This document shows positions 42,690 through 52,981 of a stretch of 64,000 nt of DNA, piece after piece. The stretch's first letter is position 1; each line of letters starts with the position of its first letter. Position numbers and translations under genes: made by a program. Source of the stretch: an uncultured Pelagibacteraceae bacterium (GTDB lineage: Bacteria; Pseudomonadota; Alphaproteobacteria; Pelagibacterales; Pelagibacteraceae). The stretch covers positions 1 to 64,000 of the forward strand of contig CACOTF010000001.1 in the NCBI GenBank assembly GCA_902630065.1. Direction: 5' to 3'. The notes beneath the pieces are model-generated. The model was not told the origin of the DNA, did no database searches, and saw only the letters and a program-made list of their open reading frames with translations.

Positions 42690-44891
42690 ATGTATTTAAA
42701 ATTATTAACAACAATTATCCTTTTTTTCTTATCGTTTCAATCTGCTTTTTCAAATGAAACTATACTTCCTATTAAAAAACCAGATTTAAATGAAAAAAAT
42801 ACAACAAAAAAAATAGCTGAAATCATTCCTCTACCAAAACCATCTGAAAAAGAAGATGAAATTCAAAAGGAAATAAAAATTACCACCACTGAGATATTTA
42901 AGAAAATTGATGGTGTAATAATTCCAAAAAATAAGCCTCTAATAGTTAAAGAAAAATTAAGAAAGATAAAAAAACAAAAATTTTATAGCGATAGAGATTT
43001 GAGATATGCAAAACAAGCTATTTCATTTATGGAGAAAAGTAATTGGAAGGATGCAAAAAAAGCTGCAAGAAAAGCAAGAGCAAAATCTATTTATGATTTT
43101 ATTCAATGGAGACATCTACTTACAACTGGTAACAGGGCTACTTTTACAGAATATAAACAGTTTATCGAAAGAGTAAAAGATTATCCAAGGATAGATAGAG
43201 TTCGTTACTTAGGAGAGCATAAAATAAATTCTAAAAATCATACTAAAAATGAAATTATACAGTGGTTCGATAAACACCCACCCTTAAGTGGATTTGGAAA
43301 AATGATGCTAGGCGATGCTTTGTTATCAAAAAATAAAGAGACAGCTATAAATTTAATAAAAGAAGGATTTATTACAGCTGATTTAAGTAAAAATGATCTT
43401 ATTTTTTTTAGAAAGAAATTTAAAAAATATTTGAACAGTAGTGATTATATTAAAAGAGCTGATTATTTAGCTTGGGAGAATAAATATTGGGATCTTAAAA
43501 GAATGTTAAGATATCTACCTAAAGATTATCAACTTTTATATACAGCAAGGCAACTGTTAATGAGCAGATCTTATGGTGTTGATAGCGCTATATCGAATGT
43601 GCCTGCAAGTTTAAAAAAGGATGCAGGTTTAAATTATGATAGACTCAAATGGAGAAGGAAAAGAGGAAGAGTTGATAGTTCTTTAGAAATTTTACTAAGT
43701 ATAAAAAATAATAAAGACTATATGGTTCGCCCAGATAAATGGTGGGTTGAAAGATCAATAATTGCGAGATCACTTATTTATAAGAAAAGATATGAGCAAG
43801 CTTATAAAATTACAAGTAAACATGGTCTATCAGAGGGTGCCGAATTAGCTGAAGCTGAATGGATGAGTGGATGGATTGCTTTAAGTTTCTTAAAAGACCC
43901 AATTTTAGCAAAAAGTCATTTTACTAAATTTTATAATAATGTTGGATATCCAATTAGTTTATCAAGAGGTGCTTATTGGCTTGGAAAAGCGAATTTGGCA
44001 CTAAATAATAAGGAAGAAGCAGATAAGTGGTTTAAAGAAGGTTCAAAATATCTAACAACCTATTATGGTCAATTATCTCATATGAAAATATATCCAAATA
44101 AAACTTTTGAACTTAAAGAGAGTACTCAAGTTGATAAAAATTATGCTGAAAGTTTTTACAAAAATAAATTAGTGGCAATAGTACATTTATTAGATGAAGT
44201 AAAAAAAGATAAATATACAAAACATATTTTAAGATTTCTAGCAAATGACAATGTTTCAGCAGGGAGTGAGGTATTAGCAGCAAAACTAGCAACTGACATT
44301 TCTAGATTTGATTTTGCTATTCAGGTTTCTAAAATAGCATCTTATCAAAAAAGGTTTCATAACAAATATAATTATCCAGTAATAAGTACTCCAAATAAAG
44401 TTGGATCAAGAAAAATCCCAGAACAAGCTTTAATATTATCTATTATAAGACAAGAAAGTGAGTTTGATATATCTGCAAGAAGTAGAGTTGGAGCACAAGG
44501 CTTAATGCAATTGATGCCTTACACTGCAAAGACAGTTGCTAAGCAGGCAAAAGTTTCTTATTCAAAATCTCGTTTAACAACAAGTCCTGAGTATAATATA
44601 AATTTAGGATCTTTTTATATTGCAGGTTTAATTCTTGATTATGATGGATCCTACCCATTCGCTGTAGCAGCATATAATGCAGGACCAAAAAGAGTGAAGT
44701 ATTGGAAAAAAATAAATAAAGACCCTCAAAAGAAACAAATCAATTATGTTGATTGGGTAGAACTTATTAAGTTTAAAGAGACCAGAAACTATGTTCAGAG
44801 GGTTATGGAGAATTACAATGTTTATAGATACATTTTGTCTCAAAAACCAATATTTTTAAAAGATTTTTTTAGAAATAATCCACTCTATTAA
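42690..44891 (+). CDS. Soluble lytic murein transglycosylase
   Basis: A 733-residue Slt70-like enzyme. Residues 1-21 form a signal peptide (LLTTIILFFLSFQSAFS). A long superhelical alpha-alpha region of TPR-like repeats fills about residues 100-560, and the catalytic GH23 domain is at about residues 590-710: SIIRQESEFDISARSRVGAQGLMQLMP with the catalytic Glu, AYNAGPKRVKYW and ETRNYVQRVMENYNVYR. It cleaves peptidoglycan in the periplasm, forming 1,6-anhydromuramic acid ends. A Lys/Pro-rich segment after the signal is unusual. The stop codon abuts the 3' end of the opposite-strand tRNA-Ser with no gap. Confidence 0.94.
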   Translation: MYLKLLTTIILFFLSFQSAFSNETILPIKKPDLNEKNTTKKIAEIIPLPKPSEKEDEIQKEIKITTTEIFKKIDGVIIPKNKPLIVKEKLRKIKKQKFYSDRDLRYAKQAISFMEKSNWKDAKKAARKARAKSIYDFIQWRHLLTTGNRATFTEYKQFIERVKDYPRIDRVRYLGEHKINSKNHTKNEIIQWFDKHPPLSGFGKMMLGDALLSKNKETAINLIKEGFITADLSKNDLIFFRKKFKKYLNSSDYIKRADYLAWENKYWDLKRMLRYLPKDYQLLYTARQLLMSRSYGVDSAISNVPASLKKDAGLNYDRLKWRRKRGRVDSSLEILLSIKNNKDYMVRPDKWWVERSIIARSLIYKKRYEQAYKITSKHGLSEGAELAEAEWMSGWIALSFLKDPILAKSHFTKFYNNVGYPISLSRGAYWLGKANLALNNKEEADKWFKEGSKYLTTYYGQLSHMKIYPNKTFELKESTQVDKNYAESFYKNKLVAIVHLLDEVKKDKYTKHILRFLANDNVSAGSEVLAAKLATDISRFDFAIQVSKIASYQKRFHNKYNYPVISTPNKVGSRKIPEQALILSIIRQESEFDISARSRVGAQGLMQLMPYTAKTVAKQAKVSYSKSRLTTSPEYNINLGSFYIAGLILDYDGSYPFAVAAYNAGPKRVKYWKKINKDPQKKQINYVDWVELIKFKETRNYVQRVMENYNVYRYILSQKPIFLKDFFRNNPLY

Positions 44892-44986
44892 TGGCGGAAG
44901 GAGAGGGATTCGAACCCTCGGTACACCTTTTCAAGCGTACGGCGGTTTAGCAAACCGCTGGTTTAAACCAGCTCACCCATCCTTCC
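44892..44986 (-). tRNA. tRNA-Ser (anticodon GCT)
   Basis: On the - strand the acceptor GGAAGGA pairs with TCCTTCC, followed by G and an encoded CCA ending at 44892. The anticodon arm GCGGT/ACCGC encloses TTGCTAA with anticodon GCT. A long variable arm (CGTACGCTTGAAAAGGTGTACC region) marks a class II tRNA, as expected for Ser. T arm GGGTTCGAATCCC. The 3' end touches the slt stop codon. Confidence 0.98.
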
Positions 44987-45002
44987 ACGATAATATGTGT
45001 AA

Positions 45003-45035
45003 CTTGAAATCATTGAATATTCAATCATATTCAAG
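45003..45035. promoter_or_regulatory. Nested inverted repeat upstream of soxBDAG
   Basis: CTTGAA (45003-45008) and TTCAAG (45030-45035) flank an internal perfect 14-bp palindrome ATTGAATATTCAAT (45012-45025). The element lies 15 nt before the soxB ATG, between soxB and the divergent tRNA-Ser. TTGAAA at 45004 and CATATT at 45026 could be -35 and -10 boxes inside it. It may be an operator. Confidence 0.5.
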
Positions 45036-45050
45036 TAATTTCTCCAAAAT

Positions 45051-46304
45051 ATGAAAAACAAATATTCAGTATTCTCTCTAATCAAAAATGCTTTATCACA
45101 GCATGAGAATTGGCAACAAGCTTGGGGAAATCCAGAGCCAAAAAAAGAATACGATGCTATTATTGTGGGTGGTGGCGGACATGGTTTAGCTACTGCTTAT
45201 TATTTAGCAAAGAAACATAATTTAAAAAATATTGCAGTCTTAGAAAAAGGTTGGATTGGTGGTGGAAATACAGGGCGTAACACTACAATCATTAGATCAA
45301 ATTATTTATGGGATGCTAGTGCTGGTTTATATGATCATGCGCTTAAGCTATGGGAAAATTTATCTCAAGAGCTAAACTACAATGTGATGTTCAGTCAAAG
45401 AGGTGTAATGAATTTAGCTCACAACCTTCAAGATGTAAGAGATTTAAAAAGAAGAACACATGCTAATAGACTAAACGGAATTGACGCTGTTTGGTTAAAT
45501 ACTGAGGAAGTTAAAAAATTTTGCCCAATTATAAATACATCTCCTGATATCAGATACCCGGTTTTGGGAGGAACATTACAAAGAAGAGCAGGAACAGCAA
45601 GACATGATGCTGTTGCCTGGGGTTATGCAAGAGGCGCAAGCGATATGGGTGTTGATATAATTCAAAACTGTGAAGTTAAAGGAATAAAAAGAAATGGTGA
45701 TAAAGTTGAAGGATTAGAAACAACTAAAGGATTTATAAAAACTAATAAAATTGGAGTTGTTGCTGCGGGTCACTCAAGTGTAATTGCAAATATGGCTGGA
45801 TTAAAACTGCCTCTTGAAAGCAAACCATTACAAGCATTAGTTTCAGAACCAGTAAAACCAATTATTGATACTGTTGTAATGTCAAATGCAGTTCATGCTT
45901 ATGTAAGTCAATCGGATAAAGGCGAATTAGTTATAGGTGCGGGAACAGATTCATATGTTTCATATACTCAAAGAGGAAGTCATAATATTGTTGAAGGAAC
46001 TTTAAAGGCTATTTTAGAACTCTACCCTATTTTTAGTAGAATGAAGATGTTAAGACAGTGGGGAGGAATTGTTGATATATGTCCAGATGCAAGCCCTATT
46101 ATAAGTAAAACTAATATAAAAGGTTTATATTTTAATTGTGGTTGGGGCACCGGTGGTTTTAAAGCTACTCCAGGATCGGGAGATTTATTTGCTCACACAA
46201 TCGCAAATGATGAGCCACATAAATTAAATGCAGCATTTAATTTAAATAGATTTGTAAGCGGTGATCTTGTTGATGAACATGGTGCTGCAGCAGTTGCACA
46301 TTAA
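45051..46304 (+). CDS. soxB: Sarcosine oxidase beta subunit
   Basis: FAD-linked catalytic subunit, 417 residues. The dinucleotide motif [17 protein letters not shown] is near residue 37, followed by [19 protein letters not shown], which supports the covalent flavin region in the family, then [23 protein letters not shown] and [13 protein letters not shown]. With SoxA, SoxD and SoxG it forms the heterotetrameric oxidase that demethylates sarcosine to glycine, passing the one-carbon unit to tetrahydrofolate. It leads the soxBDAG operon. Confidence 0.96.
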   Translation: MKNKYSVFSLIKNALSQHENWQQAWGNPEPKKEYDAIIVGGGGHGLATAYYLAKKHNLKNIAVLEKGWIGGGNTGRNTTIIRSNYLWDASAGLYDHALKLWENLSQELNYNVMFSQRGVMNLAHNLQDVRDLKRRTHANRLNGIDAVWLNTEEVKKFCPIINTSPDIRYPVLGGTLQRRAGTARHDAVAWGYARGASDMGVDIIQNCEVKGIKRNGDKVEGLETTKGFIKTNKIGVVAAGHSSVIANMAGLKLPLESKPLQALVSEPVKPIIDTVVMSNAVHAYVSQSDKGELVIGAGTDSYVSYTQRGSHNIVEGTLKAILELYPIFSRMKMLRQWGGIVDICPDASPIISKTNIKGLYFNCGWGTGGFKATPGSGDLFAHTIANDEPHKLNAAFNLNRFVSGDLVDEHGAAAVAH

Positions 46305-46306
46305 TA

Positions 46307-46588
46307 ATGTTTTTAATTAATTGTCCATTTTGTGGAGAGAGAGATCAAAGTGAATTTTCCTCAGGTGGCGAAGCTCATATAGTTAGACCAAAACAACCAA
46401 CTGAACTTAGCGATGATGAATGGGCGGAATATCTATTTATGAGAAAAAATATTAAAGGTATTCAATTTGAAAGATGGAATCATGTTCACGGATGTAGGAA
46501 ATGGTTCAACGTTGTTAGAGATACATCTAATGATAAAATATTATCTGTTTATAAAATGGGTGAAAAACCTCCTGTAAATTATAAGTAA
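46307..46588 (+). CDS. soxD: Sarcosine oxidase delta subunit
   Basis: Small zinc-binding subunit, 93 residues: NCPFCGERDQSEFSSGGEAHIVRP at the start with a CxxC pair, and HGCRKWFNVVRDT at the end with His and Cys completing the zinc site. It stabilises the heterotetramer. It lies 2 nt after soxB and overlaps soxA by 1 nt (TAATG). Confidence 0.96.
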   Translation: MFLINCPFCGERDQSEFSSGGEAHIVRPKQPTELSDDEWAEYLFMRKNIKGIQFERWNHVHGCRKWFNVVRDTSNDKILSVYKMGEKPPVNYK

Positions 46589-49500
46589 TGCCCAATTATA
46601 GAATACATAAAACTGAATATATTGATGAAACTAAAAGAGTTTCATTCAAATATGATGGTAAGACTTATTTTGGATATGAGGGTGATACTTTAGCGTCAGC
46701 ACTTTTAGCAAATGGTATTCATTTAGTTGGCAGAAGTTTTAAATATCACAGACCAAGAGGCATAGTTTCTTGTGGAGCAGAAGAACCTAATGCAATTTGT
46801 CAAATTGGTAGTAAAAAAGACTTAACTGAACCAAATGTAAGAGCAACTGAGTTAGAATTGTATGAAGGATTAGAAGCAAGTTCTCAAAATTGCTGGCCTA
46901 ACGTAAAATTTGATATTGGGGGAATTAATAACTTTATATCACCGTTAATTCCTGCAGGCTTTTATTATAAAACATTTATGTGGCCAAAGAGTTTTTGGAA
47001 AAAAGTATATGAACCATTAATACGATTATCTGCGGGTTTGGGAAAATCTCCTACAGAACCTGATCCTGATATCTATGATCACAAATATGTTCACTACGAT
47101 GTATTGGTAATCGGTGGTGGAGTTTCAGGTATTATTGCTGCAAAAATGGCTGCAAAAAATAATTTAAAAACTTTATTAGTAGATGACAAAAAAATACTAG
47201 GTGGTTCTACAATTTATCAAAACAATGAGTCTATTAAGATTGATGATAAATTATCAAGTAAATGGTTAAAAAATGAAATTCAAGAAATTAAAAAATTAAG
47301 TAATTTAACAATTAAGACAAGAACAAGTATTGCAGCTTATCATGGATACAATTTTCTTTTAGCTAAAGAAAATTTAACAGATCATTTACCAGAGGAAAAA
47401 AAGAAAAATAAGATTAGACAAAGATTATGGAAAATAAGAGCAAAAAAAGTTGTAATTGCAACTGGATCAATTGAAAGACCACTTGTATTCAATAATAATG
47501 ATAGACCAGGAATATTATTATCTAATTCTATAAACAAATATTTAGATTATTACGGCGTTACCTGTGGAGAAAATATAATATTATTTACAAATAATGATAG
47601 TGCATACGAAACTTCAATTTCACTTCATAAAAAAGGTATAAAGAATATAATTGTTGATTTAAGAAAATCTGCTAGCTCTGAATTAATCAAACAAGCAGAA
47701 AGTCTAGGAATAAAAATCTACTTCAATCATGTTGTAACAAATACTTTTGGATACAGAAAAATAAATTCATTAGAAATAATGAAACTATCGGAAGATGGAA
47801 ATACAACTGTAGGCAATAAAATTAGATTAAGTTGTGACTGTTTAGGAATGAGTGGTGGATGGACACCTATGGTGCATATGCATACTCAATCTGGAGGTAA
47901 ATTAGATTTTAGAGATGAAGACCAAGTATTCTTACCAAAAGAAAATAGTGAAGATCAAATTTCTGTTGGTTCATGCAATGGAGATTTTGATTTAGAAAAT
48001 ATTATAGATAAAACAGTCAATAAAATTAATAAATTCTTAGATATAGATAATCAAGATTACCAGGATACAAATATAATTTGCTCTAAAGAAAATGATAAAA
48101 GAAATATATGGCTTTTACCAAATAAAATACCTTTAGGTAAAACAAAATGCTTTATAGATTTTCAAAATGACTCAACTGCAAAAGATATTAAATTAGCCTT
48201 AAAAGAAGGTTTTAGATCAATTGAACATGTAAAAAGATATACAACTACTGGTATGGCAACAGATCAGGGAAAGTTATCTAATATGCACGCACTTGGGATT
48301 ATAGCTGATACAGCTGGTGTAAAAATGGGTACATTGGGAACAACTACATTTAGGCCTCCATTCACACCATTAACTTTCGGAACACTAGTTGGGAGAAATG
48401 TTGGAAAATTTTTTGAAGTAGTAAGAAAAACATCCATGCATGAATGGCATTTGGAAAATAATGCAGAATTTGAAAATGTTGGTCAGTGGAAAAGACCCTG
48501 GTACTATCCAAAAAACGGTGAAAATATGCATGATGCTGTTCAAAGAGAAAGTAAAGCGGCACGTGACAGTGCGGGAATCTTAGATGCATCAACTCTAGGA
48601 AAAATTGATATCCAAGGAACAGATGCATCAGAATTTTTAAATCGAGTTTACACAAATGCTTGGTCAAAACTTGCAATCGGAAAATGTAGATACGGACTTA
48701 TGTTAAACGAGGATGGTATGGTTTATGACGACGGTGTTACTACAAGAATATCTGAAAATCATTATCTAATGACAACCACCACTGGGGGAGCCGCAAATGT
48801 ATTAAGCAAACTTGAGGATTATTTACAAACGGAGTGGCCAGAGTTAGATGTTTATTTAACATCAGTGACAGATCATTATTCTACAGCAAGTATTTGTGGT
48901 CCAAATTCAAAAAAAATCCTTAACAAACTTTTTCCAAATTTAGATTTAAGTGATGAAAACTTCCCTCATATGTCATTTAAAGAAGATAAACTTAAAAATA
49001 TAAATTGTAGAATAATGAGAATAAGTTTTACAGGTGAACTAAGCTATGAAATTAACATAGAGTCGAAATATGGACATTCATTATGGAAAATGTGTATAGA
49101 AGCTGGGAAAGAGTTTAATTTGACACCTTATGGTACCGAAACAATGCACCTACTCAGAGCTGAAAAAGGTTTCATTATTGTTGGACAAGATACAGACGGC
49201 ACAATGACTCCTTCAGACTTACAGATGGATTGGATTGTAAGTAAAAAGAAATATGACTTCATTGGTAAAAGATCTTTATATAGAAGTGATACTATTAGAG
49301 AAGATAGAAAGCAATTGGTAGGACTACTTACAGATGATCCAAAAGAAATTTTGGAAGAAGGTGCTCAAATTGTTTCAGACGTTAAATCAAAGCCTATAGA
49401 TATGCTAGGACATGTTACTTCCAGCTATTTTAGTCCAAACCTAAATAAATCAATTGCCTTAGCTGTAGTTAGGAGTGGAAAAACAATGAAAGGTCAAAAA

Positions 49501-49590
49501 TTAATTATTCCAATGGAAAACAAAAATATTAATGTGACCGTTTCTGACACAATTTTTTTAGATAAGGAGAATAAAAGACTAAATGCTTGA
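46588..49590 (+). CDS. soxA: Sarcosine oxidase alpha subunit
   Basis: A 1000-residue multidomain subunit. Residues 1-100 are a ferredoxin-like domain (KTYFGYEGDTLASALLANGI, SFKYHRPRGIVSCGAEEPNA). Residues 170-500 are an NAD-binding domain with VLVIGGGVSGIIAAKMA. The C-terminal half from about residue 620 is an aminomethyltransferase (GcvT-like) folate domain with SAGILDASTLGKIDIQG and GELSYEINI. It binds NAD+ and folate and channels formaldehyde to 5,10-methylene-tetrahydrofolate. The frame is intact throughout. It overlaps soxG by 8 nt. Confidence 0.96.
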   Translation: MPNYRIHKTEYIDETKRVSFKYDGKTYFGYEGDTLASALLANGIHLVGRSFKYHRPRGIVSCGAEEPNAICQIGSKKDLTEPNVRATELELYEGLEASSQNCWPNVKFDIGGINNFISPLIPAGFYYKTFMWPKSFWKKVYEPLIRLSAGLGKSPTEPDPDIYDHKYVHYDVLVIGGGVSGIIAAKMAAKNNLKTLLVDDKKILGGSTIYQNNESIKIDDKLSSKWLKNEIQEIKKLSNLTIKTRTSIAAYHGYNFLLAKENLTDHLPEEKKKNKIRQRLWKIRAKKVVIATGSIERPLVFNNNDRPGILLSNSINKYLDYYGVTCGENIILFTNNDSAYETSISLHKKGIKNIIVDLRKSASSELIKQAESLGIKIYFNHVVTNTFGYRKINSLEIMKLSEDGNTTVGNKIRLSCDCLGMSGGWTPMVHMHTQSGGKLDFRDEDQVFLPKENSEDQISVGSCNGDFDLENIIDKTVNKINKFLDIDNQDYQDTNIICSKENDKRNIWLLPNKIPLGKTKCFIDFQNDSTAKDIKLALKEGFRSIEHVKRYTTTGMATDQGKLSNMHALGIIADTAGVKMGTLGTTTFRPPFTPLTFGTLVGRNVGKFFEVVRKTSMHEWHLENNAEFENVGQWKRPWYYPKNGENMHDAVQRESKAARDSAGILDASTLGKIDIQGTDASEFLNRVYTNAWSKLAIGKCRYGLMLNEDGMVYDDGVTTRISENHYLMTTTTGGAANVLSKLEDYLQTEWPELDVYLTSVTDHYSTASICGPNSKKILNKLFPNLDLSDENFPHMSFKEDKLKNINCRIMRISFTGELSYEINIESKYGHSLWKMCIEAGKEFNLTPYGTETMHLLRAEKGFIIVGQDTDGTMTPSDLQMDWIVSKKKYDFIGKRSLYRSDTIREDRKQLVGLLTDDPKEILEEGAQIVSDVKSKPIDMLGHVTSSYFSPNLNKSIALAVVRSGKTMKGQKLIIPMENKNINVTVSDTIFLDKENKRLNA

Positions 49591-50131
49591 CATTTTACAT
49601 CCAAATATTTCGAATATTAATAAAAACAATATCGATATTAATTTATCTGAAGAAAAAATTAAAATTAATATCAGGGGAAAAAATAAAGAATTTTTTACCA
49701 AAGTGGGTAAAATTCTATCTATTATTTTACCTTCTGAGCCAAATACCAGTTCATCAAATGAAAGCTATGATGTTTTGTGGCTAAGTCCGGATGAATGGAT
49801 GATATATTTTGATGAAAATAAAAATTCAAATATTTTTGATCAACTTTATAAAGATATTTCGTCTTTAAATTTTGGATCAATTACTGATATCTCTTCACAA
49901 TTAATTTGCATAAATATAAAAGGAGAAAATATATTTGAATTATTATCATCTGGATCACCTTTTAATTTCGAAAAATTTAAAAATAATGTTGGTTCATCAA
50001 CACAAACAATAGTAAATCATATTGATGTAATTCTTCATCACAAGTCAAAGAATAATGTTAATTTATTTGTAAGAAGATCGTTTTCAGAGCACCTTTATGA
50101 ATGGTTAGTTGATAGCTCTAATTTTGTCTAA
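49583..50131 (+). CDS. soxG: Sarcosine oxidase gamma subunit
   Basis: A 182-residue GcvT-like subunit without catalytic residues. LWLSPDEWMIYF, GSITDISSQLICINIKG and the C-terminal VNLFVRRSFSEHLYEWL match SoxG. Its role is structural, contacting SoxA and the folate site. It overlaps soxA by 8 nt, and its 3' end overlaps the convergent MATE gene by 27 nt. Confidence 0.92.
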   Translation: MLDILHPNISNINKNNIDINLSEEKIKINIRGKNKEFFTKVGKILSIILPSEPNTSSSNESYDVLWLSPDEWMIYFDENKNSNIFDQLYKDISSLNFGSITDISSQLICINIKGENIFELLSSGSPFNFEKFKNNVGSSTQTIVNHIDVILHHKSKNNVNLFVRRSFSEHLYEWLVDSSNFV

Positions 50132-51454
50132 TTTATAATTCAAATAAAAATAAGTATAACCAAGATACATCAGAGAGAAAATCCAATTGAATATTACCCA
50201 TAACCAAAAAAATTCAGAAAAGTCAGAATTAAAATAAATTGCAGTATAAAATACGACAAATGGAAAAATTCCATTTCGGCAAATATTAGCAATTAATGCG
50301 TTTTCAGCTTTTTTTAAAGCCATAAAAAAACCATTTGATAAAAAAAATATTGGATAAGCTGGTAGCACAAAGGCTGAAATCTCTAAATATAATTTTCCAA
50401 ATTCAACGACCTCTAAATCTTTTGAAAATAATTTTGTTATCATTTCAGCACCAAAATAAATAATAAAAGAAGAAATAATCATTATAATGAAAGCATATTT
50501 TATAGCTTGGAAGTACGTTTCTTTAATTCTTAAAATATTTCGTGCACCAAAATTTTGAGCAATAATTGTGATAATTGCTGTATTTATTCCCAAAATTGGC
50601 AATAAAACCACTTGTTCTATTTTGGTGCCAGCTCCATAACCAGCTGCTGCATATTCTCCTGATAAACCTGCATATTTGAATACAATAGCAGAAGCAATAG
50701 AATAACCACAAATTGAAATTATTATTGGCATAGATTGAAAAAAAATATTTTTTAAAAAAAAAAATTTAGGAATAAAATAAGAAATAAGTATGTTTTTAAT
50801 TAATTTACTTTTTAAAACTTTTTCAAATATGATTAAAAAAGCGACCGTTTGAGCAATTAGAGTCGCTATTGCAATACCCTTCATACCCAAAGCTGGTATG
50901 AAATAAAATCCAAATATTAAAATTGGATTTAACAATATGTTTAAAAAAAAAGATAATATTAAAGCATTTCTATAAGTTTTCGTATCACCTTCTGCATGAA
51001 GTAATGAATTTAATGCAACAACTAAAATAAAAATAAACGAACCAAGGAAAATGATATCTGTATATTGTAAGCCAAGATTTATTACCTCGTTAGTTGAACC
51101 CATTATTGAAAAAAGGTCTGATGCATAATTTAAACCAATAAAAGTAATCAACAGAATTATCAAAAAAGAAAAGAAAATTAATTGGCAGAAATAAATTGAA
51201 GCATTTTTATTATTTTTTTCTCCAATGCTATTACCTATCAGTGATGTACCTGCAACTGTGATACCAATAGATGAGGCAATAATAATAAAATAAATTGGAA
51301 AAGATTTTGTTAAAGCTGACAAAGCTTCAGGTGATATTTTTCCTGCAAAATATGTATCAGCAATATTATATAACGTTTGAAAGAGTGTACCTACTGATGC
51401 AGGTATCGCTAATTTTTTAATTAATTCTTTGATGTCATCACTTAATAAATTCAT
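50105..51454 (-). CDS. MATE-family efflux transporter
   Basis: A 449-residue protein with about 12 membrane helices in two halves: LAIPASVGTLFQTLYNIADTYFAGK at the start, and the second half with MPIIISICGYSIASAIVFKYAG and GAGTKIEQVVLLPILGINTAIITIIAQNFGA. It should export cationic compounds using a Na+ or H+ gradient; the substrate is unknown. It follows the trhO gene by 4 nt and overlaps soxG from the opposite strand by 27 nt. Confidence 0.93.
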   Translation of the reverse strand: MNLLSDDIKELIKKLAIPASVGTLFQTLYNIADTYFAGKISPEALSALTKSFPIYFIIIASSIGITVAGTSLIGNSIGEKNNKNASIYFCQLIFFSFLIILLITFIGLNYASDLFSIMGSTNEVINLGLQYTDIIFLGSFIFILVVALNSLLHAEGDTKTYRNALILSFFLNILLNPILIFGFYFIPALGMKGIAIATLIAQTVAFLIIFEKVLKSKLIKNILISYFIPKFFFLKNIFFQSMPIIISICGYSIASAIVFKYAGLSGEYAAAGYGAGTKIEQVVLLPILGINTAIITIIAQNFGARNILRIKETYFQAIKYAFIIMIISSFIIYFGAEMITKLFSKDLEVVEFGKLYLEISAFVLPAYPIFFLSNGFFMALKKAENALIANICRNGIFPFVVFYTAIYFNSDFSEFFWLWVIFNWIFSLMYLGYTYFYLNYKLDKIRAIN

Positions 51455-51458
51455 GATA

Positions 51459-52331
51459 TTATTTTTTTGAATTTATCATTTGATTGTGTCTCATTGTGAA
51501 ACGTTTTATTTGGTCATTTGTCAATTTATCAAAACAATTTGGACATGATAGTCCTACTTTATACTTTTTTGATTTGGTTAGTTTTTTATGCAATGGCATT
51601 CTACAACCACCACAAACAGTATAATTTCCAATTTCTAGGTTTTTTTTAATAGTAACTCTTTTATCAAAAACAAAACATTCACCATTCCAATTACTTTTTT
51701 TTGGATCAGTTTTTTTAAGATAATTCAAGATACCACCCTTAAGCATATAAACATTTTTAAAACCTTTATTATTAAGATAATTAGACGCTTTTTCACACCT
51801 GATACCTCCGGTGCAAAACATCCCTATTGATTCATCTTTATTAAATTTTGATAAATAATTTTTAAAATCTCTAAAATTTTTAGTTTCTGGATTAAGAGCA
51901 TTTTTAAATGTACCAATCTTATATTCAAAAGGTTTTCTGGCATCAATCAGTTTAATATTTTTTTTAGATATAAATTCGTCCCATTTTTTAGGTGATAAAT
52001 ATTTCTTATTAAAAAAATTTTTAAAATTAATTTTTTCATTAATTGGAACTACTTCATCTTTTATTTTAACTTTATTTTTTGAGTATGGTAATATTTTTGA
52101 GTTAAATTTATTTTGAATATCAAATCTATCAATTGATAAGATATTCTTTATTTTTGTAATTGTAAGTTTAATTTTTTTATGACTACCTGATATTGTGCCA
52201 TTAATTCCTTCAGGAGATAATATTATAAGACCTTTAATATCAAGCTTATTAGTTTCTTTTAAAATATTTTTTTTAATAATTTTTAATTTATTAAGTTTTG
52301 ATATTTTATAAAAAGATAGGATTTCAAACAT
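51459..52331 (-). CDS. trhO: tRNA uridine(34) hydroxylase TrhO (rhodanese-like)
   Basis: A 290-residue YceA/UPF0176 protein from the ATG at 52331; an earlier TTG start at 52343 would run into the OMT gene. The N-terminal acylphosphatase-like domain (GLIILSPEGINGTISG) precedes a rhodanese domain with the Cys loop FCTGGIRCEKASNYL. The C-terminus carries two CxxC pairs (VCGGC, CPNC), a probable zinc site. The family hydroxylates U34 of tRNAs in the absence of prephenate-dependent TrhP. It is placed in the run after gatCAB. Confidence 0.93.
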   Translation of the reverse strand: MFEILSFYKISKLNKLKIIKKNILKETNKLDIKGLIILSPEGINGTISGSHKKIKLTITKIKNILSIDRFDIQNKFNSKILPYSKNKVKIKDEVVPINEKINFKNFFNKKYLSPKKWDEFISKKNIKLIDARKPFEYKIGTFKNALNPETKNFRDFKNYLSKFNKDESIGMFCTGGIRCEKASNYLNNKGFKNVYMLKGGILNYLKKTDPKKSNWNGECFVFDKRVTIKKNLEIGNYTVCGGCRMPLHKKLTKSKKYKVGLSCPNCFDKLTNDQIKRFTMRHNQMINSKK

Positions 52332-52333
52332 AA

Positions 52334-52981
52334 TTACCAACAAACTGTAAAACCATCGCCAATTGGTAAAATATACTTATTAATAGGTGATTTTTTTATG
52401 TATTTATTAAATTCTCTTAATTTTATGGTTAATTTGTCTTTTATCTTTGGATTTGCAACATCTCCTTTCCAAAGTGTATTATCAATTAAAATTATACCCT
52501 TTTTGCTTTTTAATTTAAGAGACTGATTAAAATAATTTATATAATTTTCTTTATCTGCATCAATTAATATCACATCATATTTTTCCTTTTTCTTAATTAG
52601 ATTTTCAAGAGCAATTTTTCCATTTTCACAAAGAAGATTTATTTTTTTATCTTGCTTTGCTTCTTTAAAAAACTTAATTGCCTCATTGTTAGTTTTTAAA
52701 TTTTTATCTATACCAATTAATTTGCAATTCTTAGGTAAGGCAAGAGCAGCAGATAAAATGCTGTAACCTGTAAAAGTGCCAATTTCTAAATATGATTTAT
52801 AGTTATTAATTTTTATGATAAATTGTATGAAGTTAGCTTGTAGAATTGAAATTTGTAATTTTTTAATATGACCAAGTTTTTCGTTATATTTTAATAATTT
52901 TTTTTGTACTTTGTGAAGATTATTTGTATGTGAAAAAATATAATTGATCATATTTTGATCAATTATGAAATTTTTATCCAT
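52334..52981 (-). CDS. O-methyltransferase (CCoAMT-like)
   Basis: A 215-residue class I AdoMet-dependent O-methyltransferase of the caffeoyl-CoA/catechol type. It has [35 protein letters not shown] (AdoMet motif I), [22 protein letters not shown] (metal-binding Asp and Asn), and [14 protein letters not shown]. The divalent-metal residues of the family are present. Similar bacterial enzymes methylate catechols or the wobble hydroxy-uridine (TrmR, U34 methoxylation). Position directly upstream of trhO, which makes that hydroxyl, supports TrmR function by context, though this is an inference. It overlaps gatB by 8 nt. Confidence 0.85.
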   Translation of the reverse strand: MDKNFIIDQNMINYIFSHTNNLHKVQKKLLKYNEKLGHIKKLQISILQANFIQFIIKINNYKSYLEIGTFTGYSILSAALALPKNCKLIGIDKNLKTNNEAIKFFKEAKQDKKINLLCENGKIALENLIKKKEKYDVILIDADKENYINYFNQSLKLKSKKGIILIDNTLWKGDVANPKIKDKLTIKLREFNKYIKKSPINKYILPIGDGFTVCW

